Program-made: the position numbers and the translations under genes | Origin: Achromobacter insolitus | Lineage (GTDB): Bacteria > Pseudomonadota > Gammaproteobacteria > Burkholderiales > Burkholderiaceae_B | Reading direction: 5' to 3' | NCBI RefSeq assembly: GCF_002209555.1 | Contig: NZ_NJIF01000007.1 | Coordinates: forward strand, 62,001-126,000 | DNA length: 64,000 nucleotides | Shown: positions 35,648-45,245 of the stretch, piece by piece | Layout of the letters: the number at the start of each line of letters is the position of its first letter | Position numbering within the stretch: position 1 is the stretch's first letter | Notes under the pieces: model-generated | Seen by the model: the letters and a program-made list of their open reading frames with translations, nothing else | Told to the model about the DNA's origin: nothing | Databases searched by the model: none

Positions 35648-36036
35648 GAATTAGTGCCTGCGGGGCAGGCACTGCCCTGCCTCTCCACCCTCAGGCGCAA
35701 GCCCGCACGCGGCAGCTCGCCCGGAAGTGCGCATCGCGCCCTTGAAATCCGGCAAACCGCCCCCAAATAGTGGTATCGCCCGATACTTGACGGCGTACGG
35801 ACGCCATCTGGATGGCTACGGCCCCAGGGTTGACCCTGGGTTTGCCCCCTGCCCCCGACTGTGCTGTAATCCTGCGTCCGGCCGCTGCAGGCGGCCCATG
35901 CAGCCTGCGGCAAACATCCTCCGGCAAAGACTGGGAAACCCCGTTCACACGTCGCACGACGGCGTTGCAAAACAGGGTTGCGATCCCCGCCGAGAGTTCC
36001 TGTTTAACGCCTTGACTTCACGCTAGCAGCTTCGCC
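35648..36036. other. Intergenic region zur to COG0523 GTPase gene, with hairpins
   Basis: A 389-base stretch without a credible gene. It holds a perfect 9-bp hairpin directly after zur (AGTGCCTGC/GCAGGCACT, 35653-35673), with no T-run. It also has the dyad GTATCGCCCGATAC at 35773-35786 and CCCAGGGTTGACCCTGGG at about 35823-35840. No second Zur-box-like site was seen. The GTPase promoter is presumably near its right end. Confidence 0.5.
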
Positions 36037-37155
36037 ATGAACACCCCGCGCAGTTTGGACAAAATGGTTCCCGTCACCATCCTCACCGGCTTTCTCGGTG
36101 CGGGCAAGACCACCCTGCTCAAACGCATCCTGACCGAATACCATGGCCGCCGCGTCGCGGTCATCGAAAACGAGTTCGGGCCGGAAAGCATCGACAACGA
36201 CCTGCTGGTGCAGGACAGCAACGAAGAAATCATCGAGCTGTCCAACGGCTGCGTCTGCTGCACGGTGCGCGGCGACCTGATGCGCACCCTGGGTGAACTG
36301 CGTGCCAAGCGCGAAGCGGGCGAACTGACTTTCGAACGCGTCATCATCGAGACGACCGGCATGGCCAACCCCGGCCCCGTCTGCCAGACGTTCTTCATGG
36401 ATGACGATATCGCCGAGTACTACCGTCTGGACGCGGTGGTTACCGTGGTCGACGCCAAGCACGGCATGGCCACCCTCGACGCCCAACCCGAAGCCCAGAA
36501 GCAGGTCGGTTTCGCCGACCGCATCCTGATCTCGAAGCGGGACCTGGTCAACGAAGTCGACTACGAAGCGCTGCGCCACCGTCTGGTTCACATGAACCCG
36601 CGCGCGCCGATCACGCCGGTCAACTTCGGCGAAGTCGATCTGAAGTCCATCATCGACATCAGCGGCTTCAACCTGAATTCCATTCTGGACATCGACCCGG
36701 ATTTCCTGGCCGATGAACACCCCGACGCCGCCCACGACCACGACCATGGACACGAGCATGGCCATGACCACGGTCACGATCACGACCATGATCACGAAGG
36801 CGAGTGCGGGGCGCATTGCAATCATGCCCATCATCATCACCATCATCAGCACGACGACGAAATCGGCGCGTTCGTGTTCCGTTCCAACAAGCCGTTCGAT
36901 CCCGCGCGGCTTGAGGAATTCCTGGGCGGCGTGGTGCAGGTCTATGGTCCCGACCTGATGCGCTACAAGGGCATCCTGTACATGAAGGGCATCAACCGCC
37001 GCATGTTGTTCCAGGGTGTGCACATGATGATGGGCGCCGAACCCGGCAAGCCGTGGACCGCAGCCGAAAAACCGTCCACGAAGATGGTTTTCATCGGCCG
37101 TAAGCTGCCCCAGGAGATTTTCACCCGGGGCTTGGAGCAGTGCCTGGCGGGGTAA
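36037..37155 (+). CDS. COG0523 (CobW/ZNG1-like) metallochaperone GTPase
   Basis: A 372-residue G3E-family GTPase. Walker A is GFLGAGKTT (about 18-26), the metal-binding CxCC is C72-V-C74-C75, and SKRD supplies the base-specificity motif. A His/Asp-rich stretch covers about 225-275. The C-terminal CobW domain includes RYKGILYMKGINRRMLFQGV. Relatives deliver zinc (or cobalt) to enzymes under metal limitation. Its place beside zur-znu and upstream of a Cys-poor DksA fits a zinc-economy role, although no Zur box was found directly upstream. Confidence 0.9.
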   Translation: MNTPRSLDKMVPVTILTGFLGAGKTTLLKRILTEYHGRRVAVIENEFGPESIDNDLLVQDSNEEIIELSNGCVCCTVRGDLMRTLGELRAKREAGELTFERVIIETTGMANPGPVCQTFFMDDDIAEYYRLDAVVTVVDAKHGMATLDAQPEAQKQVGFADRILISKRDLVNEVDYEALRHRLVHMNPRAPITPVNFGEVDLKSIIDISGFNLNSILDIDPDFLADEHPDAAHDHDHGHEHGHDHGHDHDHDHEGECGAHCNHAHHHHHHQHDDEIGAFVFRSNKPFDPARLEEFLGGVVQVYGPDLMRYKGILYMKGINRRMLFQGVHMMMGAEPGKPWTAAEKPSTKMVFIGRKLPQEIFTRGLEQCLAG

Positions 37156-37281
37156 TCCCCCTTCCTGACGTGACGTGATGCGACGAAGGCAGTACTGTGA
37201 GGTACGAATAGCGTAGGCAACAAGTAATACGGACCGGGAATGGACGCCCGCGCCAGGATCGATTCATAGTGGAGTGTTTTC

Positions 37282-37746
37282 ATGGCTACCAAGGCAGCAA
37301 CCAAGAAATCAAGCAAGTCGACGAGCGATACGGCGATTGATCTGCCCAGCGAGAAAGAATTGCTGGCCATGCCCGAGTCCGACTATATGAACGAACGCCA
37401 GCTGGCATTCTTCAAGGAACGGCTCAAACAACTCGAGCAGGACATCCTGGCCAACGCCGGCGAGACCACCGAGCACCTGCGGGAAACCCAGTTCGTGCCC
37501 GATCCCGCCGACCGCGCCACGATCGAGGAAGAACACGCCCTGGAGCTGCGTACCCGCGACCGCGAGCGCAAGCTGCTGAAGAAGGTGCAACAGTCCATCG
37601 CCCGCATCGACAGCGGCGAGTACGGCTGGTGTGAAGAAACCGGCGAACCCATCGGCATCCCGCGCCTGTTGGCACGCCCGACGGCCACTCTGTCGCTCGA
37701 AGCGCAGGAACGCCGCGAGATGCGTCAGAAGCTCTACGGCGACTGA
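37282..37746 (+). CDS. dksA: DksA RNA polymerase-binding factor with degenerate zinc finger
   Basis: A 154-residue DksA/TraR protein that binds the RNA polymerase secondary channel and works with ppGpp. The coiled-coil tip D74-P-A-D77-R-A79 is conserved. The four-Cys zinc finger is not: C117 is kept, but the other positions are T120, S138 and A141. It should therefore fold without zinc, as described for zinc-independent DksA forms. It lies 126 bases after the metallochaperone GTPase. Betaproteobacterial DksA proteins often look like this, so it may simply be the main DksA. Confidence 0.93.
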   Translation: MATKAATKKSSKSTSDTAIDLPSEKELLAMPESDYMNERQLAFFKERLKQLEQDILANAGETTEHLRETQFVPDPADRATIEEEHALELRTRDRERKLLKKVQQSIARIDSGEYGWCEETGEPIGIPRLLARPTATLSLEAQERREMRQKLYGD

Positions 37747-37775
37747 TCCGTCCCGTATTCAAGCCATGCGCTGAA

Positions 37776-37808
37776 AGGCTATGCTGGTTTCCAGCATGGC
37801 CTTTTTTT
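37776..37808 (+). terminator. Rho-independent terminator after dksA
   Basis: A 12-bp stem with one G-T pair (AGGCTATGCTGG with CCAGCATGGCCT) and a TTT loop, followed by a run of seven T residues at 37802-37808. It separates dksA from hslVU. Confidence 0.92.
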
Positions 37809-37894
37809 CAGGCCGGCTCCAAAAGGGGACACAATCGTCCCGCCTTGATTTCCTCGGAACCGCCCCCAGCTAATCCCTTCATAGGAAGGAACGC

Positions 37895-38434
37895 ATGGAA
37901 CAATTTCACGCCACCACCATCGTGTGCGTGCGCCGCGGCAACCGCGTCGCACTGGGCGGCGATGGCCAGGTCACCCTGGGCAACATCGTCATCAAGGGCA
38001 CTGCCCGCAAGATCCGCCGCCTGTACCACGACAAGATTCTGGCCGGCTTTGCCGGCGCCACCGCCGACGCGTTCACCCTGCAGGAACGCTTCGAAGCCAA
38101 GCTGGAAAAACACCAGGGCAATCTGATGCGCGCCGCGGTCGAACTGACCCGCGACTGGCGCACCGACCGCGTGCTGCGCCGCCTGGAAGCGATGCTGATC
38201 GTTGCCGACGCCGAGCACACCCTCGTGCTGACCGGCAACGGCGACGTGCTCGAACCGGAACACGGCCTGGCGGCCATTGGCTCCGGCGGCGCCTACGCCC
38301 AGTCGGCCGCACTTGCGCTGCTGCGCAATACCGAGCTGCCGCCCGAGACCATCGTCAAGCAATCGCTGGAAATCGCCGGCGACCTCTGCATTTACACCAA
38401 CCAGAACCACGTCATCGAAACGCTGGGTGACTGA
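37895..38434 (+). CDS. hslV: ATP-dependent protease subunit HslV (ClpQ)
   Basis: A 179-residue proteasome-beta-like peptidase. Removal of the six-residue propeptide MEQFHA exposes the nucleophile T7 ([21 protein letters not shown]). The [15 protein letters not shown] block is typical of the family. It forms two hexamers stacked against HslU. AAGGA lies in front of the ATG. hslU follows 69 bases later, so the two form one operon. Confidence 0.97.
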   Translation: MEQFHATTIVCVRRGNRVALGGDGQVTLGNIVIKGTARKIRRLYHDKILAGFAGATADAFTLQERFEAKLEKHQGNLMRAAVELTRDWRTDRVLRRLEAMLIVADAEHTLVLTGNGDVLEPEHGLAAIGSGGAYAQSAALALLRNTELPPETIVKQSLEIAGDLCIYTNQNHVIETLGD

Positions 38435-38503
38435 CATCCGCTGGCGGCGCCCAGCGCGCCGCGGCCCCACCCCAGCCCGCCCTAGCTTCAAGGATCCGCC
38501 CTC

Positions 38504-39838
38504 ATGTCCGCATCCAACATGACGCCCGGAGAGATCGTCTCCGAACTCGACAAGTACATCGTCGGCCAGAACCGCGCCAAGCGCGCCGTGGCCGTGGCGC
38601 TGCGCAACCGCTGGCGCCGCCAGCAAGTCGCCGAGCCCCTGCGCCACGAGATCCACCCCAAGAACATCCTCATGATCGGCCCCACCGGCGTGGGCAAGAC
38701 CGAAATCGCGCGCCGCCTGGCCAAGCTGGCCAACGCGCCCTTCATCAAGATCGAAGCCACCAAGTTCACCGAGGTGGGCTACGTGGGTCGCGACGTCGAC
38801 ACCATCATCCGCGATTTGACCGAATACTCGATCAAGCAGACCCGCGAACTGGAAATGCGCCGCGTGCGCACCCAGGCGGAAGACGCTGCCGAAGACCGCA
38901 TCCTGGACGCCCTGGTCCCGCCCGCGCGCGGCGCCTCCGGCGAACCGGAACGCGGCGAGGACAACAGCGCCCGCCAGACCTTCCGCAAGCGCCTGCGCGA
39001 GGGCAAGATCGACGACCTCGAGATCGAGATCGAAGTCGCCCAGGCCGTGCCGCAGATGGACGTCATGACGCCCCCGGGCATGGAAGAAATGGCCGAGCAA
39101 CTGCGCGGCATGTTCGCCGGTCTGGCCCGCGACAAGAAAAAGCCGAAGAAGATGAAGGTGCGCGAGGCCTTCAAGCTGATCGTCGACGAAGAGGCCGCCA
39201 AGCGCGTCAACGAAGAAGACCTGCGCACCGTGGCGATCAACAATGTCGAGCAGAACGGCATCGTCTTCCTGGACGAAATCGACAAGATCGCGGCCCGCCA
39301 GGAATCCGGCGGCGCGGACGTGTCGCGCCAAGGCGTGCAGCGCGACCTGCTGCCCCTGGTTGAAGGCACCACCGTCAACACCCGCTACGGCATGGTGCGC
39401 ACGGACCACATCCTGTTCATCGCGTCCGGCGCTTTCCATCTGTCGCGCCCCTCGGACCTGATCCCCGAACTGCAGGGCCGCTTCCCGATCCGCGTCGAAC
39501 TCGAATCGCTGACCGCCGAAGACTTCGTGCGCATTCTGTCCGACACGGACGCGTCGCTCACCAAGCAGTACACGGCGCTGATGGCGACCGAAGACCTGCA
39601 ACTGGAATTCACGGAAGAAGGCGTGCGCCGCCTGGCCGAGCTGGCCTACGAGGTCAATGAAACCACCGAGAACATCGGCGCCCGTCGCCTGTACACGGTG
39701 ATGGAAAAGCTGCTGGACGAACTCTCCTTCGACGCCACTTCCAGCAGCGACAAGAGCGTGAAGATCGACGCCGCCTACGTCAACGCGCAATTGGCGGAAG
39801 CCGCCAGCAGCCAGGACCTGGCGCGCTACGTGCTGTAA
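38504..39838 (+). CDS. hslU: HslU (ClpY) ATPase subunit
   Basis: A 444-residue AAA+ unfoldase partner of HslV. Walker A is [13 protein letters not shown], and the I-domain covers about 110-230 with [12 protein letters not shown]. Walker B is [11 protein letters not shown], and the C-terminal tail ends LARYVL, which docks into HslV in the family. It is the second gene of the operon. A strong terminator follows 29 bases downstream. Confidence 0.97.
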   Translation: MSASNMTPGEIVSELDKYIVGQNRAKRAVAVALRNRWRRQQVAEPLRHEIHPKNILMIGPTGVGKTEIARRLAKLANAPFIKIEATKFTEVGYVGRDVDTIIRDLTEYSIKQTRELEMRRVRTQAEDAAEDRILDALVPPARGASGEPERGEDNSARQTFRKRLREGKIDDLEIEIEVAQAVPQMDVMTPPGMEEMAEQLRGMFAGLARDKKKPKKMKVREAFKLIVDEEAAKRVNEEDLRTVAINNVEQNGIVFLDEIDKIAARQESGGADVSRQGVQRDLLPLVEGTTVNTRYGMVRTDHILFIASGAFHLSRPSDLIPELQGRFPIRVELESLTAEDFVRILSDTDASLTKQYTALMATEDLQLEFTEEGVRRLAELAYEVNETTENIGARRLYTVMEKLLDELSFDATSSSDKSVKIDAAYVNAQLAEAASSQDLARYVL

Positions 39839-39867
39839 AACGCGGGCGCGCGCCGCGCGCTCACGAC

Positions 39868-39907
39868 AAAACGCCGTCCGGCGCCTCAGGGCAACGGACG
39901 GCGTTTT
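39868..39907. terminator. Bidirectional terminator, hslU / CusF-like gene
   Basis: A 13-bp stem, AAAACGCCGTCCG (39868-39880) with CGGACGGCGTTTT (39895-39907), around a 14-base loop. It has T-rich flanks on both strands, so it can serve convergent hslU and the CusF-like gene. Confidence 0.9.
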
Positions 39908-39929
39908 CTTGGGCGGCGAGCGGACGGCG

Positions 39930-40235
39930 TCAGTTCGCGATCGCGGTGACCATGTACTTGCCGTCCTTGCGGACAGCGGTGAAGCGCACCTTGTCGCCCG
40001 CCTTGATCTTGGCCAGCAACGCCGGATCCGCTTCATAGACCAGCGTCATGGCGGGCAGGTCCAGTTGTTTGATGGCGTCGTGCTTGATCGTGACCTTGCC
40101 AGCGGCCGGATCCACGCGCCGCACTTCCCCGCTGGCCTCTGCCTGCTGGGCGAACGCCAGCGGCGCTGCCAGCGTGACGACGGCCACCACCGCGGCTGCG
40201 GCCATGGGTATTGCATACTTGCGGTCAAAAACCAT
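39930..40235 (-). CDS. CusF-like periplasmic copper-binding protein
   Basis: A 101-residue secreted protein with a signal peptide (ending PLAFA) and a small OB-fold domain of the CusF type (VDPAAGKVTIKHDAIKQLDLPAMTLVY, split here by the conserved KHD). The metal-site His (KHDAI) and one Met (LPAMTL) are present. The Trp that caps Cu(I) in E. coli CusF is Leu, and the second Met is Leu. GGAGG lies eight bases before the ATG 40235. No copper pump genes are nearby. Copper binding is plausible but weakened. Confidence 0.85.
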   Translation of the reverse strand: MVFDRKYAIPMAAAAVVAVVTLAAPLAFAQQAEASGEVRRVDPAAGKVTIKHDAIKQLDLPAMTLVYEADPALLAKIKAGDKVRFTAVRKDGKYMVTAIAN

Positions 40236-40444
40236 GCAGATATCCTCCGATTGCAAGAAAAGCGTGGAGCCGGCGTGCGCCGCCCCCTGCTATCCGTAGT
40301 GCTAGGATACCGCCCTTGTGCAACAGTTCCCCCGCCGTGACGCAACAATTTTGACAGTTGATTGCTGAACACACGGCCCGCGCCGCCCAGCATCATGGCT
40401 GGACGCAAAAGCTATACCTTTCGTCACTCATTTCAGGAGCTCCC

Positions 40445-40999
40445 ATGGCCAACCGCTTATCCGTCATTGCCACCCGCACGGGAGACGACGGCACCACGGG
40501 TCTTGGGGACGGGTCCCGGACACCCAAGGACGCCCCGCGCATCGCAGCCATGGGCGACGTCGACGAGTTGAACAGCGTGATCGGCGTTCTGCTGACGGAA
40601 GACCTGCCCGCCGATATATCCACCGACCTGCTGGCCATCCAGCATGACCTGTTCGACATGGGCGCGGAGCTCTGCATCCCTGGCCATACCGCGCTGACGG
40701 ACGAACACATCGCCCGTCTGGACGCCCGCCTGGTCCACTATAACGAGACCCTGGCGCCCTTGCGCGAGTTCATCCTGCCGGGAGGCTCACGCGGCTCGGC
40801 GCAGGCGCATGTGGCACGCACGGTCTGCCGCCGCGCCGAACGTGCCGTCGTGGCGCTGGCCCGGGTCGACCCGGTAAACCCGCCGGTGCGCCTGTACCTG
40901 AACCGCCTGTCGGACCTGATGTTCGTGCTGGCGCGTTGTATAAACCAGCATGCGGGGCAGAAAGACACGTTCTGGGCCGGCGCCCAGGCGCGCAAGTAG
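40445..40999 (+). CDS. PduO-type ATP:cob(I)alamin adenosyltransferase
   Basis: A 184-residue enzyme that makes adenosylcobalamin from cob(I)alamin and ATP. The ATP loop TRTGDDGTTGLGDGSR lies at the N-terminus, and GDVDELNSVIG, ILPGGS and VCRRAERAVV are family motifs. ATG 40445 follows TTCAGGAGCTCCC, a strong ribosome site; the frame extends to 40358. The gene stands 209 bases from the divergent CusF-like gene and 65 before rmlD. No cobalamin biosynthesis genes surround it, so it probably serves cofactor repair or salvage. Confidence 0.93.
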   Translation: MANRLSVIATRTGDDGTTGLGDGSRTPKDAPRIAAMGDVDELNSVIGVLLTEDLPADISTDLLAIQHDLFDMGAELCIPGHTALTDEHIARLDARLVHYNETLAPLREFILPGGSRGSAQAHVARTVCRRAERAVVALARVDPVNPPVRLYLNRLSDLMFVLARCINQHAGQKDTFWAGAQARK

Positions 41000-41064
41000 T
41001 CTCGCGCCCGGCCGCGCCTGTCGCGGTTGGGCCTGGGAAGCGTAATAAATTGGGCAAGGGCGGC

Positions 41065-41967
41065 GTGAAAATTCTATTGCTGGGCAAGGACGGCCAAGTC
41101 GGCCAGGAACTGCGCCGCGCCCTGCTCCCCCAGGGAGAACTCGTGGCGCTGGGGCGCGGCGACGTCGATCTACGCGACCAGGACGCCCTGCTCGCGCTTC
41201 TGTCGTCCCACCGGCCGGATGCAATCGTGAATGCCGCCGCCTATACGGCAGTGGATGCCGCCGAGACCGACCGCGATACCGCCGCCCAGGTCAACGCCGC
41301 GGCGGTCGCCATCCTGGCGTGCCATGCCCGGGCGGCCGGTGCCTTGCTGGTCCATTTTTCCACCGACTATGTGTTCGACGGTACGCAAGAGCGAGCCTAT
41401 CGGGAAACCGACAGTCCCAATCCCTTGAACGTATATGGCAGCACCAAGCTGGCGGGCGAGCACGCCATTCAGGCCGCCGGTTGCGATGCGCTGGTGTTCA
41501 GAATCGGATGGATTTATTCAACGCATGGCCGGAATTTCCTGAAAACCATGCTGCGTTTGGCGGGGGAACGGGAACGCCTGGAGGTGGTGTCCGATCAGCA
41601 CGGCACGCCCACGTCGGCCGAGCTGGTCGCGGACCTTGCTGCCCTGGCGATCCGGCAACATCAAGCGGGTCGGTTGCCCGGGGGGACTTACCACTTGGCC
41701 GCCGGCGGCTCGACCAACTGGCATGCCTATGCAAAGTACATTGTTGCCGGGGCCGCTGCGCGCGGCGCCATACTGGCTTTGACCCCCGAACGGATACATG
41801 CGATTGCGGCCCGGGACTATCCGGCGGCCGCGCAACGGCCGTGCAACTCCACGCTGGATACGACCAAACTGTCGCGTGCACTTGAACTGCGCATGCCATC
41901 ATGGACCGAACAGGTGGATCGCACCCTGGATCAGCTCATCCAACCTGGCAAACAACCCGCATTCTGA
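41065..41967 (+). CDS. rmlD: dTDP-4-dehydrorhamnose reductase
   Basis: A 300-residue short-chain dehydrogenase that performs the last step to dTDP-L-rhamnose. The Rossmann loop is LLGKDGQVGQEL at the N-terminus; STDYVFDG and the catalytic YGSTKLAGE (YxxxK) follow. GTG 41065, with AAGGGCGGC ahead, is the best start because the upstream codons lack family similarity. It overlaps rmlC by TGATG. rmlA and rmlB are absent from the window, so the pathway must be completed elsewhere. Confidence 0.93.
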   Translation: MKILLLGKDGQVGQELRRALLPQGELVALGRGDVDLRDQDALLALLSSHRPDAIVNAAAYTAVDAAETDRDTAAQVNAAAVAILACHARAAGALLVHFSTDYVFDGTQERAYRETDSPNPLNVYGSTKLAGEHAIQAAGCDALVFRIGWIYSTHGRNFLKTMLRLAGERERLEVVSDQHGTPTSAELVADLAALAIRQHQAGRLPGGTYHLAAGGSTNWHAYAKYIVAGAAARGAILALTPERIHAIAARDYPAAAQRPCNSTLDTTKLSRALELRMPSWTEQVDRTLDQLIQPGKQPAF

Positions 41968-42509
41968 TGAAAGCCACTCCTCTCGCCATTCCCGACGTGC
42001 TGCTGCTGGAACCCAAGGTATTCGGTGACGAACGCGGCTTTTTCTTCGAGAGCTTCAACCAGGCTGTGTTCGAGGCGGCCACTGGACTTCAGCGCCGGTT
42101 CGTGCAGGACAACCACTCACGCTCGGTCCAGGGCGTGTTACGCGGGCTGCATTATCAAGTCGAACAACCCCAGGGCAAGCTCATGCGCGTCTGCGCGGGC
42201 GAGATCTTCGACGTGGCGGTGGACTTGCGCCGCGGCTCGCCGTCATTCGGCAAATGGGTAGGCACGCTGCTCAGCGCGGAGAACAAGCGCCAAATATGGA
42301 TTCCCGAGGGATTTGCCCACGGCTTCCTGACGCTGTCGGATGCTGCCGAGGTCCTGTACAAAACCACGGATTATTACGCCCCGCAGCACGAACGCTGCAT
42401 CCGGTGGGACGATCCGGACCTGGCGATCGCCTGGCCCTGCCGGCAGCCGCCGCTGCTTTCCGAGAAGGATCGCAACGGCGCGTCGTTCGCCGACGCGCCG
42501 GCCTGCTGA
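41967..42509 (+). CDS. rmlC: dTDP-4-dehydrorhamnose 3,5-epimerase
   Basis: A 180-residue cupin enzyme acting just before RmlD. Landmarks are GDERGFFFESFNQ, the active-site blocks FVQDNHSRS and VLRGLHYQ, and IWIPEGFAHGFLTLS. ATG 41967 overlaps the rmlD stop by one base. It is separated by a single base from the convergent lipA end. The product supplies dTDP-L-rhamnose for surface glycans. Confidence 0.95.
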   Translation: MKATPLAIPDVLLLEPKVFGDERGFFFESFNQAVFEAATGLQRRFVQDNHSRSVQGVLRGLHYQVEQPQGKLMRVCAGEIFDVAVDLRRGSPSFGKWVGTLLSAENKRQIWIPEGFAHGFLTLSDAAEVLYKTTDYYAPQHERCIRWDDPDLAIAWPCRQPPLLSEKDRNGASFADAPAC

Positions 42510-42510
42510 T

Positions 42511-43515
42511 TCAGTTCACGCCAGCGGCGTGCGCCTGTTCGTCGGCGTGGTACGAAGAACGCACCATCGCGCCCACCGCAGCATGCGAGAAGCCCATGGC
42601 ATAGGCTTCGCGCTCGAACATGGCAAAGGTGTCCGGATGCACGTAGCGCAACACCGGCAGGTGGTGCTCCGAGGGCTGCAGGTACTGGCCGATGGTCAAC
42701 ATGTCCACGTTATGCTCGCGCATGTCGCGCATCACCTGCAGGATTTCCTCGTCGGTCTCACCCAGGCCCAGCATCAGGCCGGATTTGGTGGGGACCTCGG
42801 GGTGCAGCTTCTTGAACTCCGCCAGCAGCTTCAGCGAATGCATGTAATCCGAACCCGGACGCGCCTGCTTGTACAGGCGCGGCACGGTTTCCAGGTTGTG
42901 GTTCATGACGTCCGGAGGGCCGGCGTTCAGGATGGTCAATGCGCGGTCCAGGCGGCCGCGGAAGTCGGGGACCAATACCTCGATGCGGGTATTGGGCGAC
43001 AGTTCGCGGATATGGGTGATGCAATCCACGAAGTGGCCGGCGCCGCCGTCGCGCAGGTCGTCGCGGTCCACCGAGGTGATCACGACATACGACAGCTTCA
43101 TCGCGGCGATGGTGCGCGCCAGGTTCAGGGGTTCGTTGGTGTCCAGTGGATCCGGGCGGCCGTGGCCCACATCACAGAAGGGGCAGCGGCGCGTGCACTT
43201 GTCGCCCATGATCATGAACGTGGCCGTGCCCTTGCCGAAGCATTCGCCGATGTTCGGGCAGGACGCTTCCTCGCACACCGTGTGCAGGTTGTGCTCGCGC
43301 AGGATGCGCTTGATGTCGTAGAAGCGCGAGCCGGGCGCGGCGGCCTTCACGCGGATCCACTCGGGCTTCTTCAGGCGCTCCGCCGGAACGATCTTGATGG
43401 GAATGCGCGCCGTCTTGGCCTGCGATTTCTGCTTTTGCGTCGGATCGTAGGCCGCGTCCGCGGGCGCGGCGGTGGATTCGTTCGAGGGAACAGGAGACTC
43501 GGCGAGCGTAGACAT
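42511..43515 (-). CDS. lipA: Lipoyl synthase
   Basis: A 334-residue radical-SAM enzyme that inserts two sulphurs into octanoyl groups to give lipoyl cofactor. The auxiliary cluster ligands are in [12 protein letters not shown] and the radical-SAM cluster in [14 protein letters not shown] and GLGETDEEI are typical. An Ala/Pro-rich leader (about 1-45) precedes the core and is commoner in betaproteobacteria. Its partner lipB is at 45242-45880 on the same strand but is separated from it by two genes. Confidence 0.97.
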   Translation of the reverse strand: MSTLAESPVPSNESTAAPADAAYDPTQKQKSQAKTARIPIKIVPAERLKKPEWIRVKAAAPGSRFYDIKRILREHNLHTVCEEASCPNIGECFGKGTATFMIMGDKCTRRCPFCDVGHGRPDPLDTNEPLNLARTIAAMKLSYVVITSVDRDDLRDGGAGHFVDCITHIRELSPNTRIEVLVPDFRGRLDRALTILNAGPPDVMNHNLETVPRLYKQARPGSDYMHSLKLLAEFKKLHPEVPTKSGLMLGLGETDEEILQVMRDMREHNVDMLTIGQYLQPSEHHLPVLRYVHPDTFAMFEREAYAMGFSHAAVGAMVRSSYHADEQAHAAGVN

Positions 43516-43665
43516 GGGACACCTTCATGACCGGCGCGCGGACACGCCGGGTCTGGGACAAAAACGGCATTTTACCCTCCGCCGCCCGGATCCGCCCGGC
43601 GGGGCACCGCCCCCCGGGCGACCCGCTCCCGCGGTCGGGGCTGGCCTGGGTTATCGTCACGCCTG

Positions 43666-44499
43666 ATGACCCCGCCGATTTCACCCATGTCTTCCCTGCC
43701 CCTGCCACGCCCCATCGCCCTGATCGCGCCCCGACTGGACTGGGCGCCCGCGGCCCGCGCCATGCAGGCCTGCACCGAATTGCTGTTGCCCGCCGGCTAC
43801 TACCTGGCCGCCGGCCCCTGGCAAGAGGCCGCGTCCCTGCCTCGGCTCGGCGACCTGCATCCGGCCGCCGCCCTGATCATCGGCCCGCTGGACAATCCCG
43901 CCCTGCGCAACGCCGTGGCCGCGCTGGAGATCCCCGTCGTGGAAACCTGGAGCGCGTCCGCCCAGCTGCTGGACAGCGCCATTGTGATCGACAACGAGGA
44001 AGCCGGCCGCATGGCAGCGCGGCACCTGGCCGCCAAGCGCCACGCGCGCGTGGCCTGCATCAGCGCCGACAATCCCTGGGAACGCGCCCGGCGCGAAGGC
44101 TTCATCAGCAGCGCAGCCGCGCTGGGGCTGGAATTGGTTGCGGACATCGTGCAACCCGAGGCCCAGCACATGAACGACGGCCGCATGGCGTTCCTGCGCC
44201 TGCTGGCCACCAACACGATCTTCGAAGCCGTGTTCTGCACGACGGACCTGCTGGCGGCAGCCGCGGTGTCGGAAGCTCATAACCGCGACCTGCACGTGCC
44301 GCAGGACCTGGCCGTGCTGGGCTATTCGGACGACGGCAGCGCCGCGCAATGGGCGCAAGGCTTGACGACCCTGGGCGCCGATGCCGCCACCCTGGGCCGG
44401 CGTGCCGGCCAACTGCTGCTGGACCGCCTGGAAGGCGAACGCGGGACGGGCGAACGTGTAACCGTGGAAGTGATGCTGGAAGAACGGCTGAGCACCTAG
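43666..44499 (+). CDS. LacI-type sugar-binding domain protein lacking the HTH
   Basis: A 277-residue protein with the periplasmic-binding-like effector fold of LacI/GalR regulators. Characteristic segments are ALIIGPLDNPALRNAV, IVIDNEEAGRMAARHLAAKRHARVACISAD and LGYSDDGSAAQWAQGLTTLG. The normal N-terminal DNA-binding helix-turn-helix (about 60 residues) is missing. The region back to the divergent lipA start does not encode one in any frame. There is also no signal peptide, so it should be cytoplasmic. It may be a decayed regulator or an effector sensor. The start could also be ATG 43687. Confidence 0.75.
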   Translation: MTPPISPMSSLPLPRPIALIAPRLDWAPAARAMQACTELLLPAGYYLAAGPWQEAASLPRLGDLHPAAALIIGPLDNPALRNAVAALEIPVVETWSASAQLLDSAIVIDNEEAGRMAARHLAAKRHARVACISADNPWERARREGFISSAAALGLELVADIVQPEAQHMNDGRMAFLRLLATNTIFEAVFCTTDLLAAAAVSEAHNRDLHVPQDLAVLGYSDDGSAAQWAQGLTTLGADAATLGRRAGQLLLDRLEGERGTGERVTVEVMLEERLST

Positions 44500-44522
44500 C
44501 TCGGTTAACCCGTCAACCCGCG

Positions 44523-45245
44523 CTACGTTTCATACAGCGCCGGAAAACCGCAGTCCTCCAGCATGGCGTTGGCTTCCCGCAGGAACGCGGGCGTGGCCGT
44601 TTCCGGCACGCGGACCAGCCATTGCGCGGCATCTTGCTTGCGCCCGCGCAGCAACAGCAGCCGCCCGAGATGGAACATGCCCCGGAAATCGCCCCCCTCG
44701 GCACAGCGCCGATAGCAATCGAAGGCATGCTCCATGTCCTGCCCGACGACCTCGCCGGCTTCATAGTAGCGGCCGACCACGCCGATCGACTTCACATGGC
44801 CGGCGTCTGCCGCTTTCTGATAGAGGGCCAGCGCTGCCTTGGAATCCTGCGCTACGCCGCCGCGGCCGCTGCGCAGCATATGGGCGTAGTTGTACATGCC
44901 CCAGTCCAGGCCGTGGCCCGCGGCCAGCCGGAACCAGTAAGCCGCGACAGTGTCGTCCCGAGGCACGCCCCAGCCGTTCTCGTAGCAGCGGCCCACCATA
45001 TTGACGGCCATGGGATGGTCGGCATGGGCGGCGCGCTTGAACCAGGCCAGCCCCTGTTCCGGATCGCGCTCAACGCCCACGCCGTCCAGCAGCATCTGCC
45101 CGTAGATGGTCTGGGCTTCGATCAGCCCCAGTTCAGCCGCGGCGCGAATCCATGCGGCATAGTCCTCGGCGGGACCGTGCTCGCGCAAACGGGCCAATGC
45201 CTCGGGGGTAGTCGCGGCCACATCGGCTGCGCTGTAGGTCTTCAT
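44523..45245 (-). CDS. Sel1-like tetratricopeptide repeat protein
   Basis: A 240-residue protein of repeated helical pairs of the Sel1-like (SLR) type. Units such as [49 protein letters not shown] and [10 protein letters not shown] recur about every 36 residues; six or so repeats are visible. There is no signal peptide. Sel1 repeats mediate protein-protein binding. Its ATG overlaps the lipB stop, so it is translationally coupled to lipB. The partner is unknown. Confidence 0.85.
   Translation of the reverse strand: MKTYSAADVAATTPEALARLREHGPAEDYAAWIRAAAELGLIEAQTIYGQMLLDGVGVERDPEQGLAWFKRAAHADHPMAVNMVGRCYENGWGVPRDDTVAAYWFRLAAGHGLDWGMYNYAHMLRSGRGGVAQDSKAALALYQKAADAGHVKSIGVVGRYYEAGEVVGQDMEHAFDCYRRCAEGGDFRGMFHLGRLLLLRGRKQDAAQWLVRVPETATPAFLREANAMLEDCGFPALYET

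Noticed and set aside
36740-36860. Repeated CATGACCAC-like units that could pass for a short CRISPR or tandem array
   Set aside because: They are the codons of the His/Asp-rich loop in the COG0523 GTPase, with no unique spacers.
37808-40036. 742-residue minus-strand ORF opposite hslVU
   Set aside because: Antisense shadow of two highly conserved genes and a terminator.
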